Assembly: GCA_904420085.1 (NCBI GenBank) | Contig: CAJFUA010000008.1 | Span: 1 to 58,648, forward strand | DNA from: an uncultured Eubacterium sp. | Lineage (GTDB): Bacteria > Bacillota > Clostridia > Lachnospirales > Lachnospiraceae | DNA length: 58,648 nt | Reading direction: 5' to 3' | Part shown: positions 26,327 through 35,222 of the stretch, one piece after another | Numbering within the stretch: the stretch's first letter is position 1 | Layout of the letters: every line of letters begins with the position of its first letter | Program-made: the position numbers and the translations under genes | Notes under the pieces: model-generated | Seen by the model: the letters and a program-made list of their open reading frames with translations, nothing else | The model's database searches: none | Told to the model about the DNA's origin: nothing

Positions 26327-27043
26327 TTACTGATTGGAAAGGATTTTAACTCTTTCTTTTACCGTTTCAGGCAGCAGTTTTGCCTGGGCGCGGTCCATAT
26401 GCTCCGTGTCAATCGGCTCGCCGAAAGTTACAATGACTTTTGACGGTCTGATGAAAGGCAGATGGTTTTCAAAAATATCGGCGGTTCCCTGAATGCCTAC
26501 CGGTATTACGGGGCATTTGGCCTTGGTGGCGATTTTAAAACCGCCCTCTTTGAAATCTTTCAGTTTACCGTCTTTTGAGCGGGTGCCTTCCGGAAAGAGA
26601 AAAACAGAAATGCCCCTTTCAATCATTTCGGCTGCTCCCAGTACGGATTTCAATCCCTGTCTCGGGTCTTTTCTGTCTAAAAAGATACAGTTTACAAAGT
26701 ACATCCACCAGCTCAGACAGGGATAGCGTTTCATCTCTTTTTTTGCCATATATCCGGTAGGCCCTTTCATCAGGGGATAAGTAATGATGATATCATAATA
26801 ACTGGTATGGTTTCCTACAAACAGAACGGCTCTGTCATCAGGAATGTTTTCGTGTCCTCTGACTTCAGGTTTTACTCCCGATAAAAACCAGATGCATTTT
26901 AAACCGAAGTTGACAATTGCAAGACTGCTTCTGTTTCTCAAATCCATATTAAATTTTTCGATAATTAATTCTGCTAACTGGATTGGAAGAGAAATTACAA
27001 AATATATAATCAGAAAAACTGCAACAAGAATAAGTCGTATCAT
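26327..27043 (-). CDS. plsC: 1-acyl-sn-glycerol-3-phosphate acyltransferase
   Basis: A 238-residue membrane-bound acyltransferase that converts lysophosphatidate to phosphatidate. The HX4D catalytic motif is NHTSYYD (His 79, Asp 84) and the glycerophosphate-binding motif is FPEGTR at 150-155. An N-terminal hydrophobic helix anchors it. Confidence 0.93.
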   Translation of the reverse strand: MIRLILVAVFLIIYFVISLPIQLAELIIEKFNMDLRNRSSLAIVNFGLKCIWFLSGVKPEVRGHENIPDDRAVLFVGNHTSYYDIIITYPLMKGPTGYMAKKEMKRYPCLSWWMYFVNCIFLDRKDPRQGLKSVLGAAEMIERGISVFLFPEGTRSKDGKLKDFKEGGFKIATKAKCPVIPVGIQGTADIFENHLPFIRPSKVIVTFGEPIDTEHMDRAQAKLLPETVKERVKILSNQ

Positions 27044-27260
27044 AAAAACCTCCGAATGATATGTTTTATCTAAAGTAGAAAAGATGATTACCAGTCTCCT
27101 ATCAGAAATAAAGAGTTACGACCGGTGTTCCTCACAAAATATGTTACCACAATATTCCACGAAATCAACTAAATTCCATATATGTTAGTAAAAATGTACA
27201 GCGAAATAAAATTAAAATTAGTGAAAGTGTCAGAAGTGACAATAAAATTGTTTTTATTTA

Positions 27261-27289
27261 TTGAATTAATAGAAGGTTCGTGATATAGT
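27261..27289 (+). promoter_or_regulatory. Promoter of the small CBM surface protein
   Basis: TTGAAT (27261-27266), 17 bp, TATAGT (27284-27289). The predicted start near 27296 leaves a 40-base leader. The rest of the 27044-27335 gap is AT-rich, with nothing else recognised. Confidence 0.65.
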
Positions 27290-27335
27290 AACTTTAAATA
27301 GCGAGAGTTCGCAGTTTTAAAGAGGAGGATTTAAA

Positions 27336-28115
27336 ATGAAAGCTTTAAAGAAGATTTCGGCTGCAGTTCTGGCACTTGCTCTTACAGTAGGTATGTGCGT
27401 AACAACTTTTGCAGCAACAGCAGGATGGACAGATTATTTAGGATTTGATGGAAAACCGGGTCATACCTGGTATGAAGCAGCTGACGGTACTGTAAAGAAT
27501 ATTACAGAGACAGGTTGGACTGCAGAGTTGAAGCAGGTAGGCTGGGGTGGAATCTGGGGAGCCCAGATGACACGTGACGTTGATGTGCAAAAGGGCAAAG
27601 AATACCGTATCACATGTAAGTTAAAATCCACAGGCTGTGATAAATGGGTATTTATCAAAATTGCAACAAAAGAAAATTTTGCATATGGAAAATGGATCTG
27701 GCTGACAAAAGGCAGTGAGACCACAGTAGATGAAACATTTACAGCAGAAAACAATGCGGATACGCTTACATTCGGATTCGGTGGAGAATACGGTGACAGA
27801 GAAGCAACAGACGGAAATAAGCATTATGCATACGCAGGTGGAGCAAAGAAGATTGCGGCAAAGAAGGATGCAGGTGGAGATTCAGGCCCACATGATGATG
27901 TATTTACCGTAGTTTCATGTAGTGACTATTCTTTAACTGAAGCAGGTGCGGCAAGTGAAGAAGCAACAACTGCAGCAGCAGGTACAGCAGGAACAACACC
28001 TTCAACGACTACTACAGTAGCAACAGGTGATTTCACACCGATTGCATGTGGAGCAGCAGCAATTCTTGCAGCAGCAGTTATCGTTGTATTTGCCAGAAAA
28101 AGAGAAAATGACTAA
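27336..28115 (+). CDS. Small surface-anchored carbohydrate-binding protein
   Basis: A 259-residue exported protein: signal peptide (cleavage after TTFA, near residue 26), a beta-sandwich of about 170 residues that resembles CBM4_9-type modules (WGGIWGAQMTRDV, then KGKEYRITCKLK, with exposed Trp), an Ala/Thr-rich linker, then TGD, a hydrophobic helix and a basic tail (RKRE). The tail is a variant LPxTG-like or simple membrane anchor. It has no catalytic domain. Position directly upstream of the glucan locus suggests it holds glucan at the surface. It has its own promoter and terminator. Confidence 0.75.
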   Translation: MKALKKISAAVLALALTVGMCVTTFAATAGWTDYLGFDGKPGHTWYEAADGTVKNITETGWTAELKQVGWGGIWGAQMTRDVDVQKGKEYRITCKLKSTGCDKWVFIKIATKENFAYGKWIWLTKGSETTVDETFTAENNADTLTFGFGGEYGDREATDGNKHYAYAGGAKKIAAKKDAGGDSGPHDDVFTVVSCSDYSLTEAGAASEEATTAAAGTAGTTPSTTTTVATGDFTPIACGAAAILAAAVIVVFARKREND

Positions 28116-28157
28116 TGCGTAAAACTTGTTAGGCAGTAACAAATTTATAATGTACAT

Positions 28158-28193
28158 AAAAAAGGAATTTCCATTACAGGAAATTCCTTTTTT
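28158..28193 (+). terminator. Terminator after the CBM surface protein
   Basis: AAAAAAGGAATTTCC and its exact complement form a 15-bp stem ending in TTTTTT. Confidence 0.9.
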
Positions 28194-28391
28194 GAACTCT
28201 TTGCAAAAAGTGAAGGTAAAAAGATTTTTCCGTTTGTCTCAATATAATGTGTCCGCATTCAGACAAAATTCCATATCTAGTTATTGTGAATAAAGTCAAT
28301 AATTTCCTTTTGTAAATAATAGTCAAAAATAATGTTGGTTTTATGTAAACAATTGCAAAGAGTTGTTAAAAAAGTACAATAAAAATCAATT

Positions 28392-28438
28392 TAAAATCGT
28401 TTTTCATTGTTGATTTGTACATATTGTTGTGATAAAAT
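28392..28438 (+). promoter_or_regulatory. Operator-like element and promoter of the glucan transport operon
   Basis: TAAAATCGTTTTTCA (28392-28406) is an AAA-nCG-TTT element like LacI-family operators. It lies directly before TTGATT (28410-28415), and 17 bp later comes TAAAAT (28433-28438) with an extended TG. The same -10 (TGTGATAAAAT) is found at 51842 and 54894. The remaining upstream part of the 28194-28508 gap is AT-rich without a gene. Confidence 0.6.
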
Positions 28439-28508
28439 TATTTCAAGAATATCACTATGTGAATTCTAATGTAGGTGAAAATTTTTTTCAAGAAGGAGGA
28501 TGAAAGAA

Positions 28509-30182
28509 ATGAGAAAGTTTGGCCGTAAAGCATTAGCTTTATCACTGACTATTGTTCTTGGTGCATCCATGGTATTAGCAGGATGCGGCAAAGATGAAGG
28601 AGGCTCCGCAGGCGGAAGCGCAAATGAGATCGGAGTAACTACCGGATTGGACCCGGAGACAGAAGGAGAAGTTTCTATCATGGTTTGGTCTGGTGATGGA
28701 GAATACTATGAAGATATCGGAAATCCGGACAGCAAAGCCGGAAAGAAATTAGCAGAGGCAAAGAATATTACAGCCAGCAATGTGGCGCAGGTATATGCGG
28801 TGGCACAGAAGTTCCATGAAGCATATCCGAACATTAAGATTAATCTTTGGTCAAAAGTAGGTGATCCGGATCAGGTAAACACACCGAAATGGGAAGAAGA
28901 AATGGAAAACTTCAAAGCGAAGTACGGAAAATATCCTGATATCTGGGGCTCTACAGATGTTATCAGAGATGTGAAAAAAGGTTTGGTTGCTGACTTGTCC
29001 GTTTATTCAGATGATGAACTTTACAAATCATATAACAAATCACTTATGGATCAGTTGAATTATTACGGATTCCAGGCAGGACTTCCATCTTACACAATTC
29101 CACAGGGTATCTGGGTAAACAAAGCTTTGGCAGAAGATCATAACATCAACGTTCCGGATCCTGATTGGGATATTGATGAATTTACAAGATTTGTAAAGAA
29201 GGCAGACGGAAAGACTTTCTGGGGAGCAAAGGGAACGCCTTTGAGCATTATTAATATGGGAACTGACAGCATTAACAAGTCCATCACAGAAAATGACACG
29301 GTTGACTTGAACAGCGAGCAGGTAAAGAGTCTGTTGAAATATCTGCCGGAATGGGCTGAAGTTTCCATCGATGTGGCAGATGGTGCAGGAAACCTGACAA
29401 AAGATATTGTTGCAGAGTCCAGCGCATATTCATGGTACTATTTCTGCAACAACAGAACATTAATCAACTTTGAAGATCCTTGGTTCCTGACAGCAGGTGC
29501 TGACGAGTCGGCAAAGGACAGCGCTTCTTACATCAAGTCATCTGATTGGGATTTCTATCCATATCCAAGTACAGATTATGCAGAAAACACAATCGAGTTA
29601 GTAATGGATCCGGTTTGTTTACATAACTACGCATTGGATGATAAGAATTCTGAAATGAGTGATGAAGAGAAAGCAAAACTGGATGTCACATACACATTTG
29701 CTTCTTTCTGGACAGCAACCACACAGGCAAGACAGGCTATCTTTGATCAGGAATGGTCAGAAAATGGTCAGATTAAAAAGGCAGCAGGAGATACACTTCC
29801 TGTAGTTACGGGTGACCTTTATGATGAACAGATGGAAATCTGGAACAGCCTTGATGCGCATAAGGTTTACAAAGACAAAGAAGGATGGAACAAAGTTCTT
29901 GAAATCTTTAAAGAGGGAAGCAGTTGGGATTACATTGATAAAACATGGTACTCCACAGTTACAGAAAACGGTGAATCAAAAGCCACGCTTTATGAATGGA
30001 TTAACTGTGGACAGGAAAGTGTAGCAGGCGCATGGTTTACAGATAAGAACTGGGCAGATAATGTTAAGTCAAGATTAGCTGACTGGAACGAATCATGTAA
30101 CAAGCGAATTGAAACTGCTAAGAAACAGTTACAGGAAGCTTTGGTAGAATACTATAATTTTGATGAAGCAAAATTTAAATAA
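28509..30182 (+). CDS. Extracellular solute-binding lipoprotein of a carbohydrate ABC importer
   Basis: A 557-residue lipoprotein (lipobox LAGC) of the SBP family 1 type, longer than typical maltose-binding-like proteins. The mature part begins with a Gly/Ser-rich linker and an EGEVSIMVWSGDG strand, followed by WWA-type segments such as WYYFCNN and FASFWTATTQARQ that suit sugar stacking. ATG 28509 is chosen because AAGGAGG lies nine bases before it; an in-frame ATG at 28500 touches that site. It is the first gene of the transport operon, separated from the rest by an attenuator hairpin, which often gives extra binding protein. Confidence 0.88.
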   Translation: MRKFGRKALALSLTIVLGASMVLAGCGKDEGGSAGGSANEIGVTTGLDPETEGEVSIMVWSGDGEYYEDIGNPDSKAGKKLAEAKNITASNVAQVYAVAQKFHEAYPNIKINLWSKVGDPDQVNTPKWEEEMENFKAKYGKYPDIWGSTDVIRDVKKGLVADLSVYSDDELYKSYNKSLMDQLNYYGFQAGLPSYTIPQGIWVNKALAEDHNINVPDPDWDIDEFTRFVKKADGKTFWGAKGTPLSIINMGTDSINKSITENDTVDLNSEQVKSLLKYLPEWAEVSIDVADGAGNLTKDIVAESSAYSWYYFCNNRTLINFEDPWFLTAGADESAKDSASYIKSSDWDFYPYPSTDYAENTIELVMDPVCLHNYALDDKNSEMSDEEKAKLDVTYTFASFWTATTQARQAIFDQEWSENGQIKKAAGDTLPVVTGDLYDEQMEIWNSLDAHKVYKDKEGWNKVLEIFKEGSSWDYIDKTWYSTVTENGESKATLYEWINCGQESVAGAWFTDKNWADNVKSRLADWNESCNKRIETAKKQLQEALVEYYNFDEAKFK

Positions 30183-30224
30183 AGAGTTCTGAAGTAGAAT
30201 TTATTACTAATAAAATAAGCATTT

Positions 30225-30255
30225 GCGGAACTACATGTTGTGTGGTTCCGCTTTT
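30225..30255 (+). terminator. Partial terminator between the two binding-protein genes
   Basis: GCGGAACTACA pairs with TGTGGTTCCGC (one G-T pair) in an 11-bp stem with a five-base loop and then TTTTG. Such a hairpin would lower read-through into the downstream genes and protect the 3' end of the first SBP message. Confidence 0.65.
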
Positions 30256-30277
30256 GTGGTAAATGGAAAGGACAACA

Positions 30278-33200
30278 ATGAAGAGAAAGATAGTTGCTAT
30301 TGTCATTGCATTAGTGCTCATTGTTGCGGCGGTATGTGCTTTCAGTCTGATGGGGGATGAGGCGACCTATATTAAAGATGTAGACAGTCAGAAACTGGAA
30401 GAAGCATATCGTTTATTGAACACATCATATTTAAATGAAGGTGAAGAGGCGGAAATCTATTATACGGATTTTATTAAGCAGGATATGGAAGCCGGACAGG
30501 GAGAATATGAAGCGGTATTAAGCAACGGGATTAGTGCAAAACAGTATTATAAGGAAAATAAAAATAATCAGTCTGTCGCAGAACAGTTAAAAAATTATGG
30601 CGGACAGATAAAAGAAGTAGATTATAGAGACGTTGCCACATACAGAGTGAATGTATTAAAAGCGGGTCTGTATTATCTGAATTTGGATTATATTTCTGTA
30701 GGAGAATCGTTGTCGGATTACACGGTTAGTACGGCGATAAACGGCGAACAGCAGTATACAGAAATGAATACAATCGCATTGCCGATTATCTGGGAAGATA
30801 CAGAAAAAGAGGAGTTTATCGGCAGTGAGGATAAAAAAGAATTTCCGTTAGACAGCTACGGAGATGAAATGGCCCCGAGTCAGAACAGAGTACAGGAGTG
30901 GACAAACACATATATTTATAATAATACATATGTTTCCAGCACTCCGCTGGTATTCTATTTGGAAAAAGGCGAAAACACCATTGAGATTGAAAATGTTTCG
31001 TCCGGCGGACTGGCACTTGGAAATCTGAAGGTGGAAGCTGCAATTGATAAGGAAGTTTCCTATGAAGAATATGCGGCAGCGCACAGCGATGCGGAATTAG
31101 TAAAAGATTCAGAAAATGCGTTGGTTATTGATGCAGTATATTATTCAAAAAAGAATTCAACAGATGCCACATACGGCACGGAAGCAAAAGATTCACTTAC
31201 AAGATTCAACATAGATTACGAAAAATTAAATACATTAAGCTGGTCGGGAGCGGGTATTGAGGTTACTTACACATTCCGGGTAAAGAAAACAGGTAACTAT
31301 CATCTTTCTTTCCACTACAGTAATGGAAAGAAGGAATTCCAGAGTTTTGAGACCATTAAAATTGACGGAGAAGTTCCGTTTAAAGAAATGTACAATTATG
31401 CATTTGACCCGGTTTCTTCAGGATATGAAAATGTTACCTTGGCAGATAAAGATGGAAATAACTACAACTTTTATCTGACGGAGGGTGTTCATACCATCTC
31501 AATCAAGCAGGAAAACGAACCGGTTATGGAAGCCTATACGTATGCTTTGATTTTGCAGGAGCATATTACGGATTTTGAATTGGAAATCACAAAAATCGTA
31601 GGCAGTGATGTTGACACAGAGCGTAACTGGAAGATGACAAAATATATTCCGAATATTGAAAAGTATCTGGAAGCTTATGAGACGATTATTCAGCACATCC
31701 GGTTTTTACTTCAGGACTATTCCCCGAATGGAAATGAGGGAGCGGTTCTTGCTTATTTAGATCAGGCGCAGGAATATATTGATACTATGAAAGAGTATCC
31801 GGATGATATTGCACTTCATACGGAGGAACTGACCGGAGCAGACAACTCCATACTGGTTGCTTTAAGTAACTTTACTACAGAAGTAACTTCCAATGATTTT
31901 ACATTAGACAGAATTTATATTACAGGAGATAAAGGACAGATTGAGAAAGCCAACTCTTCCTTAGGCGGTTCTCTTTGGACATCCATTCGGACTTTGGTAA
32001 ATACATTTACATCTGAAAAGTATGCCACAACGGTAGAAGATGACAGTGATACCATTACCATCTGGGTAAACAGAGCCATTACCCATGTAGATTTATTACA
32101 GAAGATGGCAGATACGGAATTTGTTCCTTATTATAAAGAAAAGACAGGTAAGGACATTAAAGTCAGAGTATCTACAATGCCGGATGTGAATAAGTTGACA
32201 CTGGCGATTGCAGCGGACGAAACACCGGACATTGCATTGGGATTAATGTCCTACGTTCCGTTTGATTTATCCAGCCGTGGCGCTTTATATGATTTGACAG
32301 AGTTTGATGATTTCTGGACCACGGCACGAAGATTCCCGACAGGAGCTTTCGTATCTTATGTATATAACGAGGGAGTTTATGCAATCCCTGAAACTACAGA
32401 TTTTAATGCGGTGGTATACCGTACTGACATTTTTGAAAGTCTGGGACTGGAAGTGCCTGACACATGGGAGGAATTGATTGATATCCTTCCAACCTTACAG
32501 AGATATGGTATGAACTTCTATCACAATATTGCAAACGGACTGACAGGTTATAAGTGGTTCTATCAGACTTCGCCAATGCTGTTACAGACAGGTGGAGAAC
32601 TGTATGTACAGGATGATAACGGACTGGTTACAACAGGAATTGATTCAAAGAGTTCCGTAAAGGGATTACAGTTGCTTGGAGATTTATTTACAAAATATTC
32701 TCTGGAGACATCGGTACAGAACTTCTTTAACTCTTTCAGATATTCCGTAAATCCAATCGGTATCATCGGTATGGAAGATTATACGTTGATTAAGAACGGT
32801 GCACAGGAGCTGGATGGTAAATGGGCAATTTCCAAGTATCTGGGAACAGAGCAGGAAGACGGTGTTGTCAACAGAACATTCGTGGCAAACGGTACCGGCG
32901 GTGTTATCTTTAAGGACTCAGACAGGAAAGATGCTTCATGGGAATTTTTGAAATGGTGGACCAGCAAAGAAGTACAGACAGAGTATACATATACCCTTCG
33001 TTCTTCTTATGGAAAGACCTTCTTCTGGCTGTCAGCCAACAGGGCGGCGCTGGAAAATAACCCGATGGATGAAGCGGACAAGAAGATTATCACCGAGCAG
33101 GTTGAGTGGGTTACCGACGTGACAAGAACACCGGGACAGTACCTGCTGGAAAGAACCATATCCAACATCTGGACTACAATGGTATTTGACGGCACATCAG

Positions 33201-33391
33201 CCCAGGTGGCAACGGACGAGGCAAAGAACGATGTAAATAAGGAAATTGTCCGTAAGATGCAGGAACTGGGATACTATGATAAAGATGGAAAGATGGTTAA
33301 AAACTTTAAGCTGCAGGGTTATGACTGGATAAAACAAAATCAGGAGAATGCGAAAGCCAATCCGGAAGAGGAGGTAAGTACAGATGAGTAA
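30278..33391 (+). CDS. Membrane-tethered multidomain solute-binding protein with N-terminal beta-sandwich domains
   Basis: A 1037-residue protein. Residues 5-25 form one uncleaved-looking membrane helix with no lipobox. Residues about 110-420 look like two beta-sandwich, carbohydrate-binding-like modules (YRVNVLKAGLYYLNLDY; TFRVKKTGNYHLSFHYS), each with the 'gentle lift' of FXXGXHXIXI strands. Residues about 435-560 are helical. From about 586 to 1010 a complete SBP family 1 domain follows (DTITIWVNRA, TPDIALG, ETTDFNAVVYRTDIF, DASWEFLKWWTS). ATG 30278 follows AAAGGA. The next gene overlaps it by 8 bp. Fusing SBP, tether and binding modules is unusual; I infer a fixed docking protein for long glucan chains. 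Confidence 0.85.
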   Translation: MKRKIVAIVIALVLIVAAVCAFSLMGDEATYIKDVDSQKLEEAYRLLNTSYLNEGEEAEIYYTDFIKQDMEAGQGEYEAVLSNGISAKQYYKENKNNQSVAEQLKNYGGQIKEVDYRDVATYRVNVLKAGLYYLNLDYISVGESLSDYTVSTAINGEQQYTEMNTIALPIIWEDTEKEEFIGSEDKKEFPLDSYGDEMAPSQNRVQEWTNTYIYNNTYVSSTPLVFYLEKGENTIEIENVSSGGLALGNLKVEAAIDKEVSYEEYAAAHSDAELVKDSENALVIDAVYYSKKNSTDATYGTEAKDSLTRFNIDYEKLNTLSWSGAGIEVTYTFRVKKTGNYHLSFHYSNGKKEFQSFETIKIDGEVPFKEMYNYAFDPVSSGYENVTLADKDGNNYNFYLTEGVHTISIKQENEPVMEAYTYALILQEHITDFELEITKIVGSDVDTERNWKMTKYIPNIEKYLEAYETIIQHIRFLLQDYSPNGNEGAVLAYLDQAQEYIDTMKEYPDDIALHTEELTGADNSILVALSNFTTEVTSNDFTLDRIYITGDKGQIEKANSSLGGSLWTSIRTLVNTFTSEKYATTVEDDSDTITIWVNRAITHVDLLQKMADTEFVPYYKEKTGKDIKVRVSTMPDVNKLTLAIAADETPDIALGLMSYVPFDLSSRGALYDLTEFDDFWTTARRFPTGAFVSYVYNEGVYAIPETTDFNAVVYRTDIFESLGLEVPDTWEELIDILPTLQRYGMNFYHNIANGLTGYKWFYQTSPMLLQTGGELYVQDDNGLVTTGIDSKSSVKGLQLLGDLFTKYSLETSVQNFFNSFRYSVNPIGIIGMEDYTLIKNGAQELDGKWAISKYLGTEQEDGVVNRTFVANGTGGVIFKDSDRKDASWEFLKWWTSKEVQTEYTYTLRSSYGKTFFWLSANRAALENNPMDEADKKIITEQVEWVTDVTRTPGQYLLERTISNIWTTMVFDGTSAQVATDEAKNDVNKEIVRKMQELGYYDKDGKMVKNFKLQGYDWIKQNQENAKANPEEEVSTDE

Positions 33392-34325
33392 TGAGAAGAC
33401 GGCTGTTAAGGCGGCAAAACCTTCAAAGAGATTCACTCAAACGGAAGGATTCCATTCATTTTTACTATTACTTCCTTATGGTTTGATGTTTTTCTCGTTT
33501 ATCTTACTGCCGATTCTGATTGCAGTAGGATTGTCATTTACATATTTTGATGTAATTAACACACCTTCCTTTGCAGGAATGACCAATTATATTACATTGA
33601 TTACCGGTGACGAAGTATTTATGAAATATGTACTCCCGAACACAGTTCTCTATGCAATTGTAGTAGGTGTGGGAGGATATGCACTATCCTTTATTATGGC
33701 ATGGATTCTGGCACAGGTAACACCGAGAGCCAGAACCCTGTATGCCCTTGCAATGTACACGCCTTCCATGGTAGGTCAGATTATGATACAGGTTATCTGG
33801 AAGACAATCTTTTCCGGAGACCAGAGTGGTCTTGCCAATGCATGGATGATGAAACTGGGATTGATTGACCAGCCGATACAGTGGCTGATTTCCTCGGATT
33901 ACTTTATGGGCATTATGATTTTCGTATCTCTGTGGTCGTCCATGGGTATCGGATTTTTGTCCATGTTGTCCGGTATTATGAATATCGACCAGGAACTGTA
34001 CGAGGCGGCCTATGTGGATGGTATCAAAAACAGGGCGCAGGAGATTATTTATATTACGATTCCGTCCATGAAACCACAGATGTTGTTCGGTGCGGTTATG
34101 TCCATTGTAAATGCATTTAACATGGGATGGATTGGTGTGGCTTTAGCAGGTGCCAACCCGACGCCGGAATATTCCGGACAGCTGATAGCCAACCACATTG
34201 ACGATTACGCATTCGTCCGGTATGAGATGGGTTATGCAGCGGCTGTTTCCGTGGCCCTTTTGTGCCTGGTATGGGTATGTAGTCAGATAGCAAATAAATT
34301 ATTTACAGAAAAAGATGAGTATTAG
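33384..34325 (+). CDS. Sugar ABC transporter permease, MalF type (pair 1)
   Basis: A 313-residue inner-membrane permease with six predicted helices and the ATPase-contact EAA loop (YEAAYVDGIKNRAQEIIYITIP). Together with the next gene it forms the first MalFG-like pair. The start overlaps the upstream SBP gene. Confidence 0.93.
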   Translation: MSNEKTAVKAAKPSKRFTQTEGFHSFLLLLPYGLMFFSFILLPILIAVGLSFTYFDVINTPSFAGMTNYITLITGDEVFMKYVLPNTVLYAIVVGVGGYALSFIMAWILAQVTPRARTLYALAMYTPSMVGQIMIQVIWKTIFSGDQSGLANAWMMKLGLIDQPIQWLISSDYFMGIMIFVSLWSSMGIGFLSMLSGIMNIDQELYEAAYVDGIKNRAQEIIYITIPSMKPQMLFGAVMSIVNAFNMGWIGVALAGANPTPEYSGQLIANHIDDYAFVRYEMGYAAAVSVALLCLVWVCSQIANKLFTEKDEY

Positions 34326-34341
34326 AAAGGAGGAAAAGTAA

Positions 34342-35211
34342 ATGGCAAATTTTCAAGGTAACAGAATTAATCCTTCAAGATTTTCAAAAGGACAGTTAAA
34401 GTTCCATGCTATCGCGTTTCCTTTATCAATAGTCATGATTATTCCTGTAATATATTTGATAAATCAAGCGTTTAAACCACTTGGAGAATTATTTAGATTC
34501 CCGCCGACCATTTTTGTACAGAGTCCGACGTTGGATAACTTTAAGAATCTTATGAATCTGGCTGGTTCTACCGGTATTCCGATGTCCAGATATTTCTTAA
34601 ATTCCTTAATTGTTACGGTACTTACGGTAGTGCTGAACCTGATTATTACAATTATGGCGGCATACGTTTTTTCAAAGAAAAAATTTAAAATCAAAGGTGC
34701 TCTATGGGAGTTAAATCAGGCGGCCCTGATGTTCGTAGCGACCGCAGTGGCGATTCCAAGATATCTGATTATCGTAAATATCGGCGCTTATAATACATGG
34801 TTTGCCCACATTCTTCCGTTGATTGCCATGCCGGTAGGTCTGTTCTTAGTAAAACAGTTTGTGGACGGTATCCCGGATGCGCTGATTGAGGCGGCGGTGG
34901 TAGACGGCGCAGGAGATGGAACGATTTTGAGAAAGATTATCGTTCCGCTGACCAGCCCGGCTCTTGCCACTTCCGTAGTGCTGACGTTCCAGCAGGTATG
35001 GGGCAATGTGGAGACATCCAACAACTATATAACAAATGAAGCATTGAGAACATTAACATATTACGTAAACTCCATTGGTGTAAATAACGCAGTGGCGGCT
35101 GCCGGTATGGTTGCTGCAGCAAACATGATTATGTTTATTCCAAACCTGGTAATATTCATTTGCATGCAGTCCAGAGTTATGAACACAATGGCAAGTTCCG
35201 GTATTAAGTAA
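34342..35211 (+). CDS. Sugar ABC transporter permease, MalG type (pair 1)
   Basis: A 289-residue permease with six helices; EAA loop IEAAVVDGAGDGTILRKIIVP. It follows its partner by 16 bp with AAGGAGG. No ATP-binding subunit is encoded anywhere in the window, so a shared MsmK/UgpC-type ATPase elsewhere is expected. Confidence 0.93.
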   Translation: MANFQGNRINPSRFSKGQLKFHAIAFPLSIVMIIPVIYLINQAFKPLGELFRFPPTIFVQSPTLDNFKNLMNLAGSTGIPMSRYFLNSLIVTVLTVVLNLIITIMAAYVFSKKKFKIKGALWELNQAALMFVATAVAIPRYLIIVNIGAYNTWFAHILPLIAMPVGLFLVKQFVDGIPDALIEAAVVDGAGDGTILRKIIVPLTSPALATSVVLTFQQVWGNVETSNNYITNEALRTLTYYVNSIGVNNAVAAAGMVAAANMIMFIPNLVIFICMQSRVMNTMASSGIK

Positions 35212-35222
35212 GGAGGCAGAAA

